A stretch of 43,302 nt of DNA from Selenomonas sp. AE3005 (GCF_905233635.1 NZ_CAJODG010000010.1:1-43302); one strand, 5' to 3'; counted from the first letter of the stretch, positions 38,391 to 43,302 are shown. Notes: generated by a model not told the origin, from the sequence alone. Translations and numbers: made by a program.

Positions 38391-38963
38391 TTATAGTGTT
38401 ACCAGACAGAATGGATTGTTTTCTGCTCTGCTTGTTTTCGGGTTCTTGTATTCCAGGAACCGGACTACGGTGTCCGCTTTGATTTCATACATGGCCAAAT
38501 CATCAGCGCTGGCGTATTTATGGCCATAGCTTTCCTTCATGTCCCGCCACGCTTTCCATGGCACCATGAAATAGCTAAGTTCCCAACCGGTGCCAATGCC
38601 ACAGCAGACAAACGCTGCCGCCCCTGCCTTGTGGTATCTTTCCAGCATGGCGGCCTGCGTAGGTGTCACCACTGCTTGTTTGATATGGTCTTTTTGGGTG
38701 TACTTGGCTTCGAACGCTATCAGCCGCCCACCTTTGAGACAGCCGATAAAATCAGGCTGCGCCTTGGCTGTAAACTGCACTTCTGCCCTGCCCCTTGCCC
38801 GGTCTAAATTCTTCACGACACGGAACGGCTCGCTTTCCTTGTGCAGTACCAGCTTGCCTTCCTGCTCATATATCCGCGCCGCCCCCATTATCATGTCTTC
38901 CAGAATGCGGCCTTGGCTGTTGTTCACCCTGCTTGTGTAACTTCGGTTTGTACCGAACTGCAT
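38391..38963 (-). CDS. RecU-like Holliday junction resolvase
   Basis: I take the ATG at 38961-38963, because a longer frame overlaps the upstream gene. The protein (190 residues) matches the RecU family: NSQGRILEDMI at the start, a basic region, then the nuclease motifs QPDFIGCLKGGRLIAFEAKYTQKDHIK, with catalytic Asp and Glu-x-Lys, and a C-terminal HKAGAAAFVCCGIG. It cleaves four-way junctions during phage recombination or replication. RecU is a hallmark of Bacillota and their phages. Confidence 0.85.
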   Translation of the reverse strand: MQFGTNRSYTSRVNNSQGRILEDMIMGAARIYEQEGKLVLHKESEPFRVVKNLDRARGRAEVQFTAKAQPDFIGCLKGGRLIAFEAKYTQKDHIKQAVVTPTQAAMLERYHKAGAAAFVCCGIGTGWELSYFMVPWKAWRDMKESYGHKYASADDLAMYEIKADTVVRFLEYKNPKTSRAENNPFCLVTL

Positions 38964-38967
38964 CCAA

Positions 38968-39216
38968 TCACTTCTTCCCTTCCAGCCGTCTACGCTTGCA
39001 TTTTCTAAGCAGAAAACGTGCATTTACTCCATGCCTCGCGTAGTATCGGAAATAATAGTCTGTTTCCTTGGCAGACTTGCCGCACATCCACGGTACACAC
39101 CCCGGCCATTCGTCCGTTATTCTGCACCAAGCGCGGTTTATACACGCAAGACAGCACGGCTGCCGCTTACGTTTTGTCTTGCATACGTCCCCATAGCAAT
39201 AATATTTAGTCACCAT
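38968..39216 (-). CDS. small Cys-rich basic protein
   Basis: The ATG has the perfect site AAGGAGGCCAAAA. The 82-residue protein has Cys residues in KYYCYGDVCK, QPCCLACINRAWCR, GCVPWMC, and a basic end (RFLLRKCKRRRLEGKK). It probably binds zinc and nucleic acid. It lies between rep and recU with a stop four bases before the recU start. No family recognised. Confidence 0.75.
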   Translation of the reverse strand: MVTKYYCYGDVCKTKRKRQPCCLACINRAWCRITDEWPGCVPWMCGKSAKETDYYFRYYARHGVNARFLLRKCKRRRLEGKK

Positions 39217-39249
39217 TTTTGGCCTCCTTGTGGATGATTATGTGGATAA

Positions 39250-40071
39250 CTACCCGGTTCGCTCAAAGACAGCGTGCTGATACGGGTGCCCATCAGCTGT
39301 ATAGCCGTTATAGCTCAGCTGTGTAACTACTCTATATCCTTTAGGGGCTTTGATTTCGTCCCGGTAAGTCTCTGCCTTGGTTATCTGCTTTTTGACCGCC
39401 TTAGTGCGAATCAGATTCTTGCTAGGGCAAATACGAGAGCGTTTTGATTTCAGCTCCTTTATTTCCGCATCCAGCTTTTTGACATCTGCCTTTTCTCGCA
39501 AAGCCTTTTCTTTCTCATTCAGCTTGGTTGTCAAGACATCTTCTTTGGTCATATATGCCGCCAGCTTTCTGGCGTCCATACATTTTCCTTCGTATGGCTT
39601 GAAATGACAGTCTCCCAGCTTCCATGCCTTTTCCATTTCCCTTTTCATCTGAGCGAACTGCACACCCGGCAGAGCCGGTATGATGATGTGGCCGTGAAGC
39701 CTGCCCCGGCCTGTCAGATTTTCATGCACGGCAATATACCTCAAATCAATGCCATGCTTACGATAAAAGCCCCTCATGTGCCGAATCATCCTGCTGTATT
39801 CTTCTTTGAATTCCTTAACAGGTACTGTTTCTTCCAGCTTGAATGTAATCCACCAGTCCCCAACCTGAAAGTTATCCATGATAAGTCTGGTCAGATTTTC
39901 CGTCTTATGTCTCAAATTTATCCTTTCCTGTGATTCTGAGGTCTTTCCCGTTCTGGGGCTGCGCCTTTCCCTGATTATGGCTTTTTTAGGCATTGACCTC
40001 TGCGAGTGGTACTTGTCCACTATCAGGAATCTTCTGTCATGAGAACGCCATCTTTTTTCCATATATGCCAT
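39250..40071 (-). CDS. rep: HUH-type rolling-circle replication initiator (Rep)
   Basis: A 273-residue protein with the motifs of HUH endonucleases: motif I in DWWITFKLE (about 72-80), motif II GRGRLHGHIIIP with the His-x-His pair (126-128) for the metal, and motif III AAYMTKED with catalytic Tyr173 and Lys176. It nicks the origin and attaches to the 5' end to start rolling-circle replication. The size is near 270, as in small plasmid and filamentous-phage Rep proteins, far below P2 gpA (over 700). The rest is basic and helical. Upstream lie palindromes and an antisense RNA candidate that could set its level. Confidence 0.85.
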   Translation of the reverse strand: MAYMEKRWRSHDRRFLIVDKYHSQRSMPKKAIIRERRSPRTGKTSESQERINLRHKTENLTRLIMDNFQVGDWWITFKLEETVPVKEFKEEYSRMIRHMRGFYRKHGIDLRYIAVHENLTGRGRLHGHIIIPALPGVQFAQMKREMEKAWKLGDCHFKPYEGKCMDARKLAAYMTKEDVLTTKLNEKEKALREKADVKKLDAEIKELKSKRSRICPSKNLIRTKAVKKQITKAETYRDEIKAPKGYRVVTQLSYNGYTADGHPYQHAVFERTG

Positions 40072-40099
40072 GGTTGTTACTCCGTTGATTACTACTCTT

Positions 40100-40116
40100 A
40101 TAAATCCTTGATTTAT
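40100..40116. repeat. perfect dyad upstream of rep
   Basis: ATAAATC (40100-40106), CTT, GATTTAT (40110-40116), just upstream of the rep ribosome-binding region. It could be an operator or an RNA hairpin in the leader. Confidence 0.5.
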
Positions 40117-40169
40117 GTATATTCATGCGGCTTTTTTGTCGGTTTACTAATTCCTTAAGCAAGACTGGC

Positions 40170-40188
40170 AAGGGGTGTTTCACCCCTT
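40170..40188. other. hairpin in the rep leader
   Basis: AAGGGGTG (40170-40177), TTT, CACCCCTT (40181-40188). On the plus strand it is followed by CACTTTTTTG, so it could end rightward transcription. In the leftward rep leader RNA it is a stable stem 100 bases before the rep start. It may be an attenuator or a nick-site hairpin. Confidence 0.55.
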
Positions 40189-40215
40189 CACTTTTTTGCC
40201 CCTATGTGATACAAT
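40187..40215 (+). promoter_or_regulatory. rightward promoter of the antisense RNA candidate
   Basis: TTCACT (40187-40192) and TACAAT (40210-40215) with exactly 17 bases between, and a TGN extension (TGATACAAT, 40207-40215). Moderate -35, good extended -10. Predicted start about 40222. Confidence 0.6.
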
Positions 40216-40221
40216 AAAAAC

Positions 40222-40280
40222 AAGGTTAATTCTCCGTTGACCTGAACTACTAGAGCCCGTCGCCTAACGGGCTCTTTTCT
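40222..40280 (+). ncRNA. candidate ~58-nt antisense RNA with complementarity to the rep ribosome-binding site
   Basis: Predicted from the promoter 40187-40215 to the terminator 40252-40275. No ORF with a start is inside it. The RNA contains GGTTAATTCTCCGTTGA (from 40224), whose core CTCCGTTGA (40232-40240) is identical to plus-strand 40080-40088, the complement of the rep ribosome-binding site (TCAACGGAG). Flanking GGTT and ACTACT also match (40072-40075 and 40091-40096). So the RNA could pair with rep messenger over the ribosome-binding site at a place 150 bases away, and is antisense to any leader read through here. This is the organisation of plasmid copy-number control by a counter-transcript. 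Confidence 0.6.
40252..40275 (+). terminator. intrinsic terminator of the antisense RNA
   Basis: AGAGCCCGT (40252-40260) and ACGGGCTCT (40267-40275), nine perfect pairs, loop CGCCTA, followed by TTTTCTTTTG on the plus strand. The minus strand has no T-tract, so it works rightward only. Confidence 0.85.
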
Positions 40281-40299
40281 TTTGTCTTTTTCCACGCCG

Positions 40300-40620
40300 T
40301 CACACTTTCAGCTCGTTGAACTGGAGTGTCAGCTCTTCCCGGCACTTTTCCAGCGCCCTGATAACTTCCTGGGCCACGCGCGTGCCCAGCGCTCCGCTTT
40401 TATCCTCATAGATTTCTTCTTCTACTGGATTCCGCTTCGGGTCAGTAATGCAGTCATCAGGGTAATAAATGCCTTTCAGCTGTAGTTGGCAGCGAGAATC
40501 GCTTTCTCCACTGTAACTGGTTAGGAAACCAATCATTTCATCCAGCTGCTCCAAATCGGTCAAAATATTTTCTGCTTCGGCCACCTTTTCTTTGATTTCG
40601 TTCAGGCGTTCTTCTGTCAT
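40300..40620 (-). CDS. unidentified helical early protein
   Basis: From the ATG at 40618-40620, after GGAGGGACAAGAAAC, 106 residues. A longer frame upstream overlaps the HTH gene. The first part is coiled coil (RLNEIKEKVAEAENILTDLEQLDEMIGFL). The middle has QLQLKGIYYPDDCI and the C-terminus is helical (RVAQEVIRALEKCREELTLQFNEL). No family recognised. Confidence 0.7.
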   Translation of the reverse strand: MTEERLNEIKEKVAEAENILTDLEQLDEMIGFLTSYSGESDSRCQLQLKGIYYPDDCITDPKRNPVEEEIYEDKSGALGTRVAQEVIRALEKCREELTLQFNELKV

Positions 40621-40681
40621 GTTTCTTGTCCCTCCGTCCTTTTCTGCATTGTCAAAATTTTCTTGCGGTTTTGCCTGTTCA

Positions 40682-40984
40682 TTACATGGCCATGCGTTTC
40701 TGGATGAATTCCTCCACCCAGTCACGCCGCGTTTTTCTTTTGGTCTGCCCCGGGGGAACAAAGAACTTTAGTTCCCCTTCGTTCATCCACCTGCCTACGG
40801 ATACTTTTGAACATTTCAGTAGCGCTGCCGTATCTCCAATGGTGAGGATGGTATCATCTACTGAAGTTAATTGCTCATCCTGCTCAGCCGCCAGCTGGGC
40901 CTTTAGTTCGCGCACCTCCTGCACGAGGGGCGCGATGGCCTGCCGGACGGCATCGGCAATGAGCTTCTGCAGAACTTCATCCAT
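40682..40984 (-). CDS. excisionase/MerR-like helix-turn-helix protein
   Basis: A 100-residue protein. The first half is a coiled coil (IADAVRQAIAPLVQEVRELKAQLAAEQDEQL). The second half has the DNA-binding domain of the HTH_17 kind (LTIGDTAALLKCSKVSVGRWMNEGELKFF, then KRKTRRDWVEEFI). Such proteins serve as excisionases or regulators in phages and plasmids. It is near the rep genes, so a role in replication control or excision is possible. Confidence 0.8.
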   Translation of the reverse strand: MDEVLQKLIADAVRQAIAPLVQEVRELKAQLAAEQDEQLTSVDDTILTIGDTAALLKCSKVSVGRWMNEGELKFFVPPGQTKRKTRRDWVEEFIQKRMAM

Positions 40985-40998
40985 TCCGTTTCACCTCC

Positions 40999-41166
40999 TT
41001 ATGCCGTTTCTTTGGCAGGCGGTGCGGAAAGAATCGCACCAGCCAGCCGCAGGATGACGGCCTCGCCGCCCATCGCACGAATCTGATTGATGATTTCCAT
41101 CGTCTGATTGCGAGCCTTCTCATTTTTCATGATTTCTTCCAAGGCTTCGTTTGTTGACCTGTACAT
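40999..41166 (-). CDS. small early protein, 55 residues
   Basis: ATG at 41164-41166 has the site AAAGGAGGGCAATC. The protein is helical (STNEALEEIMKNEKARNQTMEIINQIRAM) with a hydrophobic GGEAVILRLAGAIL part and ends SAPPAKETA. It is divergent from the plus-strand gene starting at 41247, with a repeat cassette between. No family recognised. Confidence 0.65.
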   Translation of the reverse strand: MYRSTNEALEEIMKNEKARNQTMEIINQIRAMGGEAVILRLAGAILSAPPAKETA

Positions 41167-41192
41167 GATTGCCCTCCTTTCCAAATTACTCC

Positions 41193-41243
41193 CGGCAGGA
41201 TTCATCCGCCCACCGTCGAACCTCCTTACTGGAAGGAGGTGAT
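41193..41243 (+). repeat. repeat A, copy 1: leader cassette of a plus-strand gene
   Basis: This unit (start CGGCAGGATTCATCCGCCC) recurs at 42042-42093 and 42933-42983 with only a few base changes, each time right before a plus-strand small gene. It ends in the gene's ribosome-binding site, which is part of a perfect hairpin ACCTCCTT-ACTGG-AAGGAGGT (41220-41240). Confidence 0.85.
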
Positions 41244-41246
41244 TTA

Positions 41247-41462
41247 ATGTATTGGTACAAAAGCAAAGTCGGCACATTTACAATCCGTTCTACATTAAAC
41301 GGTTACGGATTGTTTTTTGACGGCAACCTTGTAGGGGAGTACGATTCCCCTACTGCCGCTGCCGATGATGTCTTCACTCATACCACTGGTGAATTCAGAT
41401 GGGACAGACTTGACGGTCGGGTCAATCCTCCATCTGACTTATCCGAATGGCACCAATCTTGA
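41247..41462 (+). CDS. plus-strand small protein 1
   Basis: ATG at 41247 follows GGAGGTGATTTA, the end of repeat A. The 71-residue protein has a pattern seen in small accessory proteins of other phages and prophages: KVGTFTIRSTLNGYGLFFDGNLVGEYDSPTAAADDVF, then a TTGEF.WD segment and the PPSDLSEWHQ end. Probably a beta-alpha domain. Its end overlaps the minus-strand gene 41422-41790 by 41 bases tail to tail. Function unknown; an accessory role in the host is possible. Confidence 0.75.
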   Translation: MYWYKSKVGTFTIRSTLNGYGLFFDGNLVGEYDSPTAAADDVFTHTTGEFRWDRLDGRVNPPSDLSEWHQS

Positions 41463-41790
41463 CATTGTGAATATGTCTCTCTAAAAGTCTGATGCTATCG
41501 TTTATTGTGACCAGCGATGCATCAGGCTTTTTCATTTGCTCTCGCACAACATCGATGTATTCCGTAATCAGGGGATTCATCTCTTTTTCCACATTTTGTT
41601 TGCAATCTGCCAGTGTCTCAGCATCCGCACGGAAAATAGCTTGCTTTTTTGCCAGTCGAATGCTCGCCAAGATTCTTTCGACTGACTCAACTGTAAGCCC
41701 GTCCAGCAGTCCCTTGATTGTCTGGGCGGTCTTTTTTTCTTCCTCAGTCATCCGCAACATATCAATCATTGTTAGCTCTCTATCATTCAC
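41422..41790 (-). CDS. helical early protein, 122 residues
   Basis: The start chosen is GTG at 41788-41790, placed after GGGGGTGAG of repeat B; ATGs further in (41769 and 41760) are alternatives. The sequence is helical and acidic (TEEEKKTAQTIKGLLDGLTVESVERILASIRLAKKQAIF, then LADCKQNVEKEMNPLITEYIDVVREQMKK), ending RISQMED. No family recognised. Confidence 0.7.
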   Translation of the reverse strand: MNDRELTMIDMLRMTEEEKKTAQTIKGLLDGLTVESVERILASIRLAKKQAIFRADAETLADCKQNVEKEMNPLITEYIDVVREQMKKPDASLVTINDSIRLLERHIHNVKIGAIRISQMED

Positions 41791-41793
41791 GCA

Positions 41794-41820
41794 CTCACCC
41801 CCTCTCTCGGCTTCGCCACT
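41794..41820 (-). repeat. repeat B, copy 1: leader of a minus-strand gene
   Basis: On the minus strand this unit reads AGTGGCGAAGCCGAGAGAGG then GGGTGAG. It holds a small GGC-GAA-GCC hairpin and the ribosome-binding site of the gene starting at 41790. It recurs at 42012-42038, 42471-42497 and 42903-42929, always in front of a minus-strand gene. Confidence 0.85.
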
Positions 41821-41828
41821 AAAACACT

Positions 41829-42008
41829 TCACTTAAACATTTCATGGATGACTTTTTTCCTGCACGCATCTAGCTGTTCTTTTGTCGGCTGGGTGCGTTT
41901 TTCTTCCTCCATCCAATATATGTATGACAGCATTGATATTTTGGTGACGATGTATTTCGCGGCAAAATAAATCACTGCAATCCCCATCGCTATGGTCACC
42001 CAAGTCAC
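41829..42008 (-). CDS. 59-residue membrane peptide
   Basis: GTG at 42006-42008 follows GGGGGTGAGGGA of repeat B. The peptide has an N-terminal membrane span (VTIAMGIAVIYFAAKYIVT), then a hydrophilic helical tail (YWMEEEKRTQPTKEQLDACRKKVIHEMFK). It ends just before repeat B copy 1. Function unknown. Confidence 0.65.
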   Translation of the reverse strand: MTWVTIAMGIAVIYFAAKYIVTKISMLSYIYWMEEEKRTQPTKEQLDACRKKVIHEMFK

Positions 42009-42011
42009 TCC

Positions 42012-42038
42012 CTCACCCCCTCTCTCGGCTTCGCCACT
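42012..42038 (-). repeat. repeat B, copy 2
   Basis: Identical over 27 bases to 41794-41820. It carries the ribosome-binding site of the minus gene starting at 42008 and abuts repeat A copy 2 that serves the plus gene on the other side. Confidence 0.85.
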
Positions 42039-42041
42039 ATT

Positions 42042-42093
42042 CGGCAGGATTCATCCGCCCGCTGTCGAACCTCCTTACTGGAAAGGAGGTGAT
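42042..42093 (+). repeat. repeat A, copy 2
   Basis: Same unit as 41193-41243 with one extra A in the loop of the ribosome-binding hairpin. It lies directly next to repeat B copy 2; together they form a two-way leader of about 90 bases between divergent genes. Confidence 0.85.
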
Positions 42094-42097
42094 TACC

Positions 42098-42316
42098 ATG
42101 AAGATTGTTGTCCGTTTTAAGAGTGGTGAAAAACTCCCGATTGATAATGTTGTCAGCATTACCAGTACCTCACAAGATGGCTCTCGAACTTTTAAAGTTG
42201 AGAAACTCCCTGAAATAGTCCTCAATGGGTGTTCCACATGTTCACTATTTACGCCCAATGGATATTTCATCTTTAGCATTTCCGAGATTCTTTACCTACA
42301 AGTTCTTCCCAGCTGA
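42098..42316 (+). CDS. plus-strand small protein 2
   Basis: ATG at 42098 lies eight bases from GGAGG of repeat A; a GTG three codons earlier overlaps that site. The 72-residue protein is beta-rich (MKIVVRFKSGEKLPIDNVVSI, TFKVEKLPEIVLN) with CSTC and a hydrophobic end (GYFIFSISEILYLQVL). Tail overlaps the minus gene 42273-42467 by 44 bases. No family recognised. Confidence 0.7.
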   Translation: MKIVVRFKSGEKLPIDNVVSITSTSQDGSRTFKVEKLPEIVLNGCSTCSLFTPNGYFIFSISEILYLQVLPS

Positions 42317-42467
42317 TTAGGTTTCCATCGCTCTCAGTGTGAAGGTCGCATTGTGTTTCCAACGTGCCACCTTCACACTCTTTTTTCAAAAAAGCTTGGA
42401 GTCTGACAAGGAAGCTGGCATATTTGTCATTTTCACATGTCGAATCTATCCGTACAGTAAAGCGCAC
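42273..42467 (-). CDS. 64-residue small protein
   Basis: GTG at 42465-42467 follows GGAGGTGGGAGC of repeat B copy 3. The sequence (RFTVRIDSTCENDKYASFLVRLQAFLKKECEGG, TLETQCDLHTESDGN, LISWEELVGKE) has four Cys and looks like a small alpha-beta domain. No family recognised. Confidence 0.65.
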   Translation of the reverse strand: MRFTVRIDSTCENDKYASFLVRLQAFLKKECEGGTLETQCDLHTESDGNLISWEELVGKESRKC

Positions 42468-42470
42468 GCT

Positions 42471-42497
42471 CCCACCTCCTCTCTCGGCTTCGCCACT
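42471..42497 (-). repeat. repeat B, copy 3
   Basis: Matches the other copies except CCCACCTCC in place of CTCACCCCC. It serves the minus gene starting at 42467. Here it is not followed by repeat A but by a promoter-like TATAAT. Confidence 0.8.
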
Positions 42498-42509
42498 ATT
42501 CCTCCCCGG

Positions 42510-42518
42510 TGCTATAAT
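42510..42518 (+). promoter_or_regulatory. extended -10 promoter of plus-strand gene 3
   Basis: TGC-TATAAT (42510-42518) directly before the ribosome-binding site of the gene at 42541. No clear -35. It is the only plus-strand gene of the array with a visible promoter close by. Confidence 0.45.
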
Positions 42519-42540
42519 AGCTATGAAAGGAGGTGTGTTT

Positions 42541-42741
42541 ATGGCAGTTGTTGTTAAGGTTTCCGATGTCATCAAACTGCTAAAGGAAATTCGCAATAAT
42601 GGGATAAAAGAGATAACCTTTAGCGAAGTTGAAGGTGACGATGAACTGCCGCCCGCAGTTCACATTGACGGTATTGACCCCGAAGGGTTGTTTGATTCGA
42701 TTGACTGTGGCGACATTGACGGGCGCAACGCCGATGTGTAG
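42541..42741 (+). CDS. plus-strand small protein 3
   Basis: ATG at 42541 follows GAAAGGAGGTGTGTTT. The 66-residue acidic protein has a helical part (KVSDVIKLLKEIRNNGIKEITFSEVEG) and an acidic C-terminus (IDGIDPEGLFDSIDCGDIDG). Its last 82 bases overlap the opposite gene 42660-42899. No family recognised. Confidence 0.7.
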   Translation: MAVVVKVSDVIKLLKEIRNNGIKEITFSEVEGDDELPPAVHIDGIDPEGLFDSIDCGDIDGRNADV

Positions 42742-42899
42742 TTAATGATGTACTGCACAGGTTCTTCATCACGGGCAATGCGTTTCCGGTTCTCACGCTG
42801 AATCGCTTTGTTTAGTGCCCTGTACATGGCATCATCTTCCCCCACGATGGTAACGGCTACCATTGTGGGGATTTTTTTACTTCTGGTGCTTTTATGCAT
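42660..42899 (-). CDS. 79-residue small basic protein
   Basis: ATG at 42897-42899 follows GGGGGTGGGGGA of repeat B copy 4. The first two thirds are convincing (KKIPTMVAVTIVGEDDAMYRALNKAIQRENRKRIARDEEPVQYI). The last part, opposite to plus gene 3, is Ser/Pro/Asn-rich and may be read-through. No family recognised. Confidence 0.65.
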   Translation of the reverse strand: MHKSTRSKKIPTMVAVTIVGEDDAMYRALNKAIQRENRKRIARDEEPVQYIINYTSALRPSMSPQSIESNNPSGSIPSM

Positions 42900-42902
42900 T
42901 CC

Positions 42903-42929
42903 CCCACCCCCTCTCTCGGCTTCGCCACT
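42903..42929 (-). repeat. repeat B, copy 4
   Basis: Same unit as the other repeat B copies; serves the minus gene starting at 42899 and is joined to repeat A copy 3. Confidence 0.85.
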
Positions 42930-42932
42930 ATT

Positions 42933-42983
42933 CAGCAGGATTCATCCGTCCGCTGTCGAACCTCCTTACTGGAAGGAGGTGAT
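42933..42983 (+). repeat. repeat A, copy 3
   Basis: Same unit as 41193-41243 (AGCAGG in place of GGCAGG and GTCC in place of GCCC), again ending in the hairpin ACCTCCTT-ACTGG-AAGGAGGT. Confidence 0.85.
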
Positions 42984-42986
42984 ACC

Positions 42987-43175
42987 ATGGCAACGTTAAT
43001 CGTTAATACAGAAACAGGCCGTTTGGTACTTGAACACGTTACCCATCTGGGCAAAGGCAACATCAGCATGGACGAACTTATCAAAAGTGGCACAATCGAA
43101 GTTCGTCAAGCTGATGGCACCATAACCCATTTGGACTGCTCCCATCTTAATTCTTTTGAGATTCAGCAGTTTTAA
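42987..43175 (+). CDS. plus-strand small protein 4
   Basis: ATG at 42987 is six bases from GGAGGTG of repeat A. The 62-residue protein is mostly beta (ATLIVNTETGRLVLEHVTH, GTIEVRQADGTITHLDC) with a helix at the end (SFEIQQF). Tail overlaps the minus frame 43147-43302 by 29 bases. No family recognised. Confidence 0.7.
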   Translation: MATLIVNTETGRLVLEHVTHLGKGNISMDELIKSGTIEVRQADGTITHLDCSHLNSFEIQQF

Positions 43176-43302
43176 ACATGTTCTTTGCCGATTCTTCATC
43201 AATGAACGGTGATTCTATAAAGCATTCACCGACTTTTCTAAGCCCCCAGATTATCCTGGCCGATATTCTGATGGGCTTTTTTTCTATATCCCCGCCTATT
43301 AG
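43147..43302 (-). CDS. partial early gene, 5' end outside the window
   Basis: An open minus-strand frame runs from the window edge to a TAA at 43147-43149 (51 codons). The sequence (IEKKPIRISARIIWGLRKVGECFIESPFIDEESAKNMFKTAESQKN) looks like real coding. Its start and family are outside view. It follows the pattern of the array: tail-to-tail with a plus-strand gene. Confidence 0.65.
   Translation of the reverse strand, partial: LIGGDIEKKPIRISARIIWGLRKVGECFIESPFIDEESAKNMFKTAESQKN
43240..43278 (+). terminator. possible terminator for plus-strand gene 4
   Basis: AAGCCC (43240-43245) pairs with GGGCTT (43273-43278), followed by TTTTTTC on the plus strand. The loop is long (27 bases), and the sequence is also coding on the minus strand, so this is uncertain. 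Confidence 0.35.

Noticed and set aside
40617..40682. 21-codon minus-strand ORF between the HTH gene and the 106-aa gene (TAATG start, ATGA end)
   Set aside because: The overlaps look like coupling, but there is no ribosome-binding site and the peptide is too short to support.
41193..42983. repeat A and repeat B as a CRISPR array
   Set aside because: Units are too few and irregularly spaced, with genes between them and no cas genes; they act as gene leaders.
42996..43202. 68-codon minus-strand frame opposite plus-strand gene 4
   Set aside because: Plus gene 4 has a strong ribosome-binding site and the shared leader; this frame has none. The real minus gene here is the one running to 43147.
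1..43302. tRNA genes, rRNA genes or insertion sequences
   Set aside because: I looked for cloverleaf-type sequences and transposase-like frames and saw none that I could support.

Overview
The window is almost entirely a temperate-type, contractile-tailed bacteriophage (or the prophage / phage-plasmid form of one) from a low-to-mid GC Bacillota host. Strong AGGAGG ribosome-binding sites, an ArpU-like late regulator and a RecU-type resolvase point to Bacillota. I lean towards Negativicutes (Selenomonas/Megamonas-like) because of the P2-type tail, but the sequence does not prove it. Nearly all genes lie on the minus strand, so the transcriptional order runs from the right edge to the left edge. 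No repressor and no complete integrase are inside the window.

Right to left. (1) 40.9-43.3 kb: a dense set of very short genes in which minus-strand early genes alternate with four plus-strand genes. The junctions share two families of short repeats that carry the ribosome-binding sites. (2) 36-40.3 kb: a plasmid-like replication and segregation block: a small HUH-type Rep (39250-40071), a RecU-like resolvase, ParA and ParB. Upstream of rep, on the opposite strand, is a compact promoter-to-terminator unit whose predicted ~58-nt RNA is complementary to the rep ribosome-binding site. (3) 29.7-36 kb: an early/middle operon of tightly overlapped small proteins, many with Cys-pair (zinc) motifs, ending in an ArpU/sigma-like regulator. 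One pair (33086-33286 and 32811-33088) looks joined by a -1 frameshift at G GGA AAC. (4) 29.5-29.65 kb: a candidate late promoter followed by a leader and an intrinsic terminator.

(5) 20.9-29 kb: a head module in phage lambda order: Nu1-like TerS, GpA-like TerL, gpW, portal gpB, ClpP-type protease with an internal scaffold start, gpD decoration protein, gpE capsid, a small FI-position protein, gpFII and gpZ. (6) 9.5-20.9 kb: a P2-type contractile tail: sheath, tube, tail assembly chaperone with a T TTT TTA frameshift, tape measure, X, D, V, a stand-alone PAAR tip, U, W, J and I. (7) 3-9.5 kb: tail fibre and glycine-rich adhesin genes. (8) 1-3 kb: lysis genes (holin, a 57-aa overlapped gene, amidase) and then an accessory segment. 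That segment has a 37-aa hydrophobic peptide gene behind a consensus promoter, faced by an antisense promoter, between two near-identical bidirectional terminators (type I toxin-antitoxin-like). The first 350 bases are non-coding apart from a possible 15-codon gene tail.

How it fits together: the Rep/ParAB block suggests maintenance as a low-copy circular plasmid or rolling-circle replication, with RecU resolving recombination intermediates. The ArpU-like protein probably turns on the late operon, which builds a lambda-like head and a P2-like tail and then lyses the cell. The most novel-looking items are the rep-targeting antisense RNA candidate, the interleaved mini-gene array with repeated ribosome-binding cassettes, the second (early-gene) frameshift, and the antisense-flanked hydrophobic peptide.
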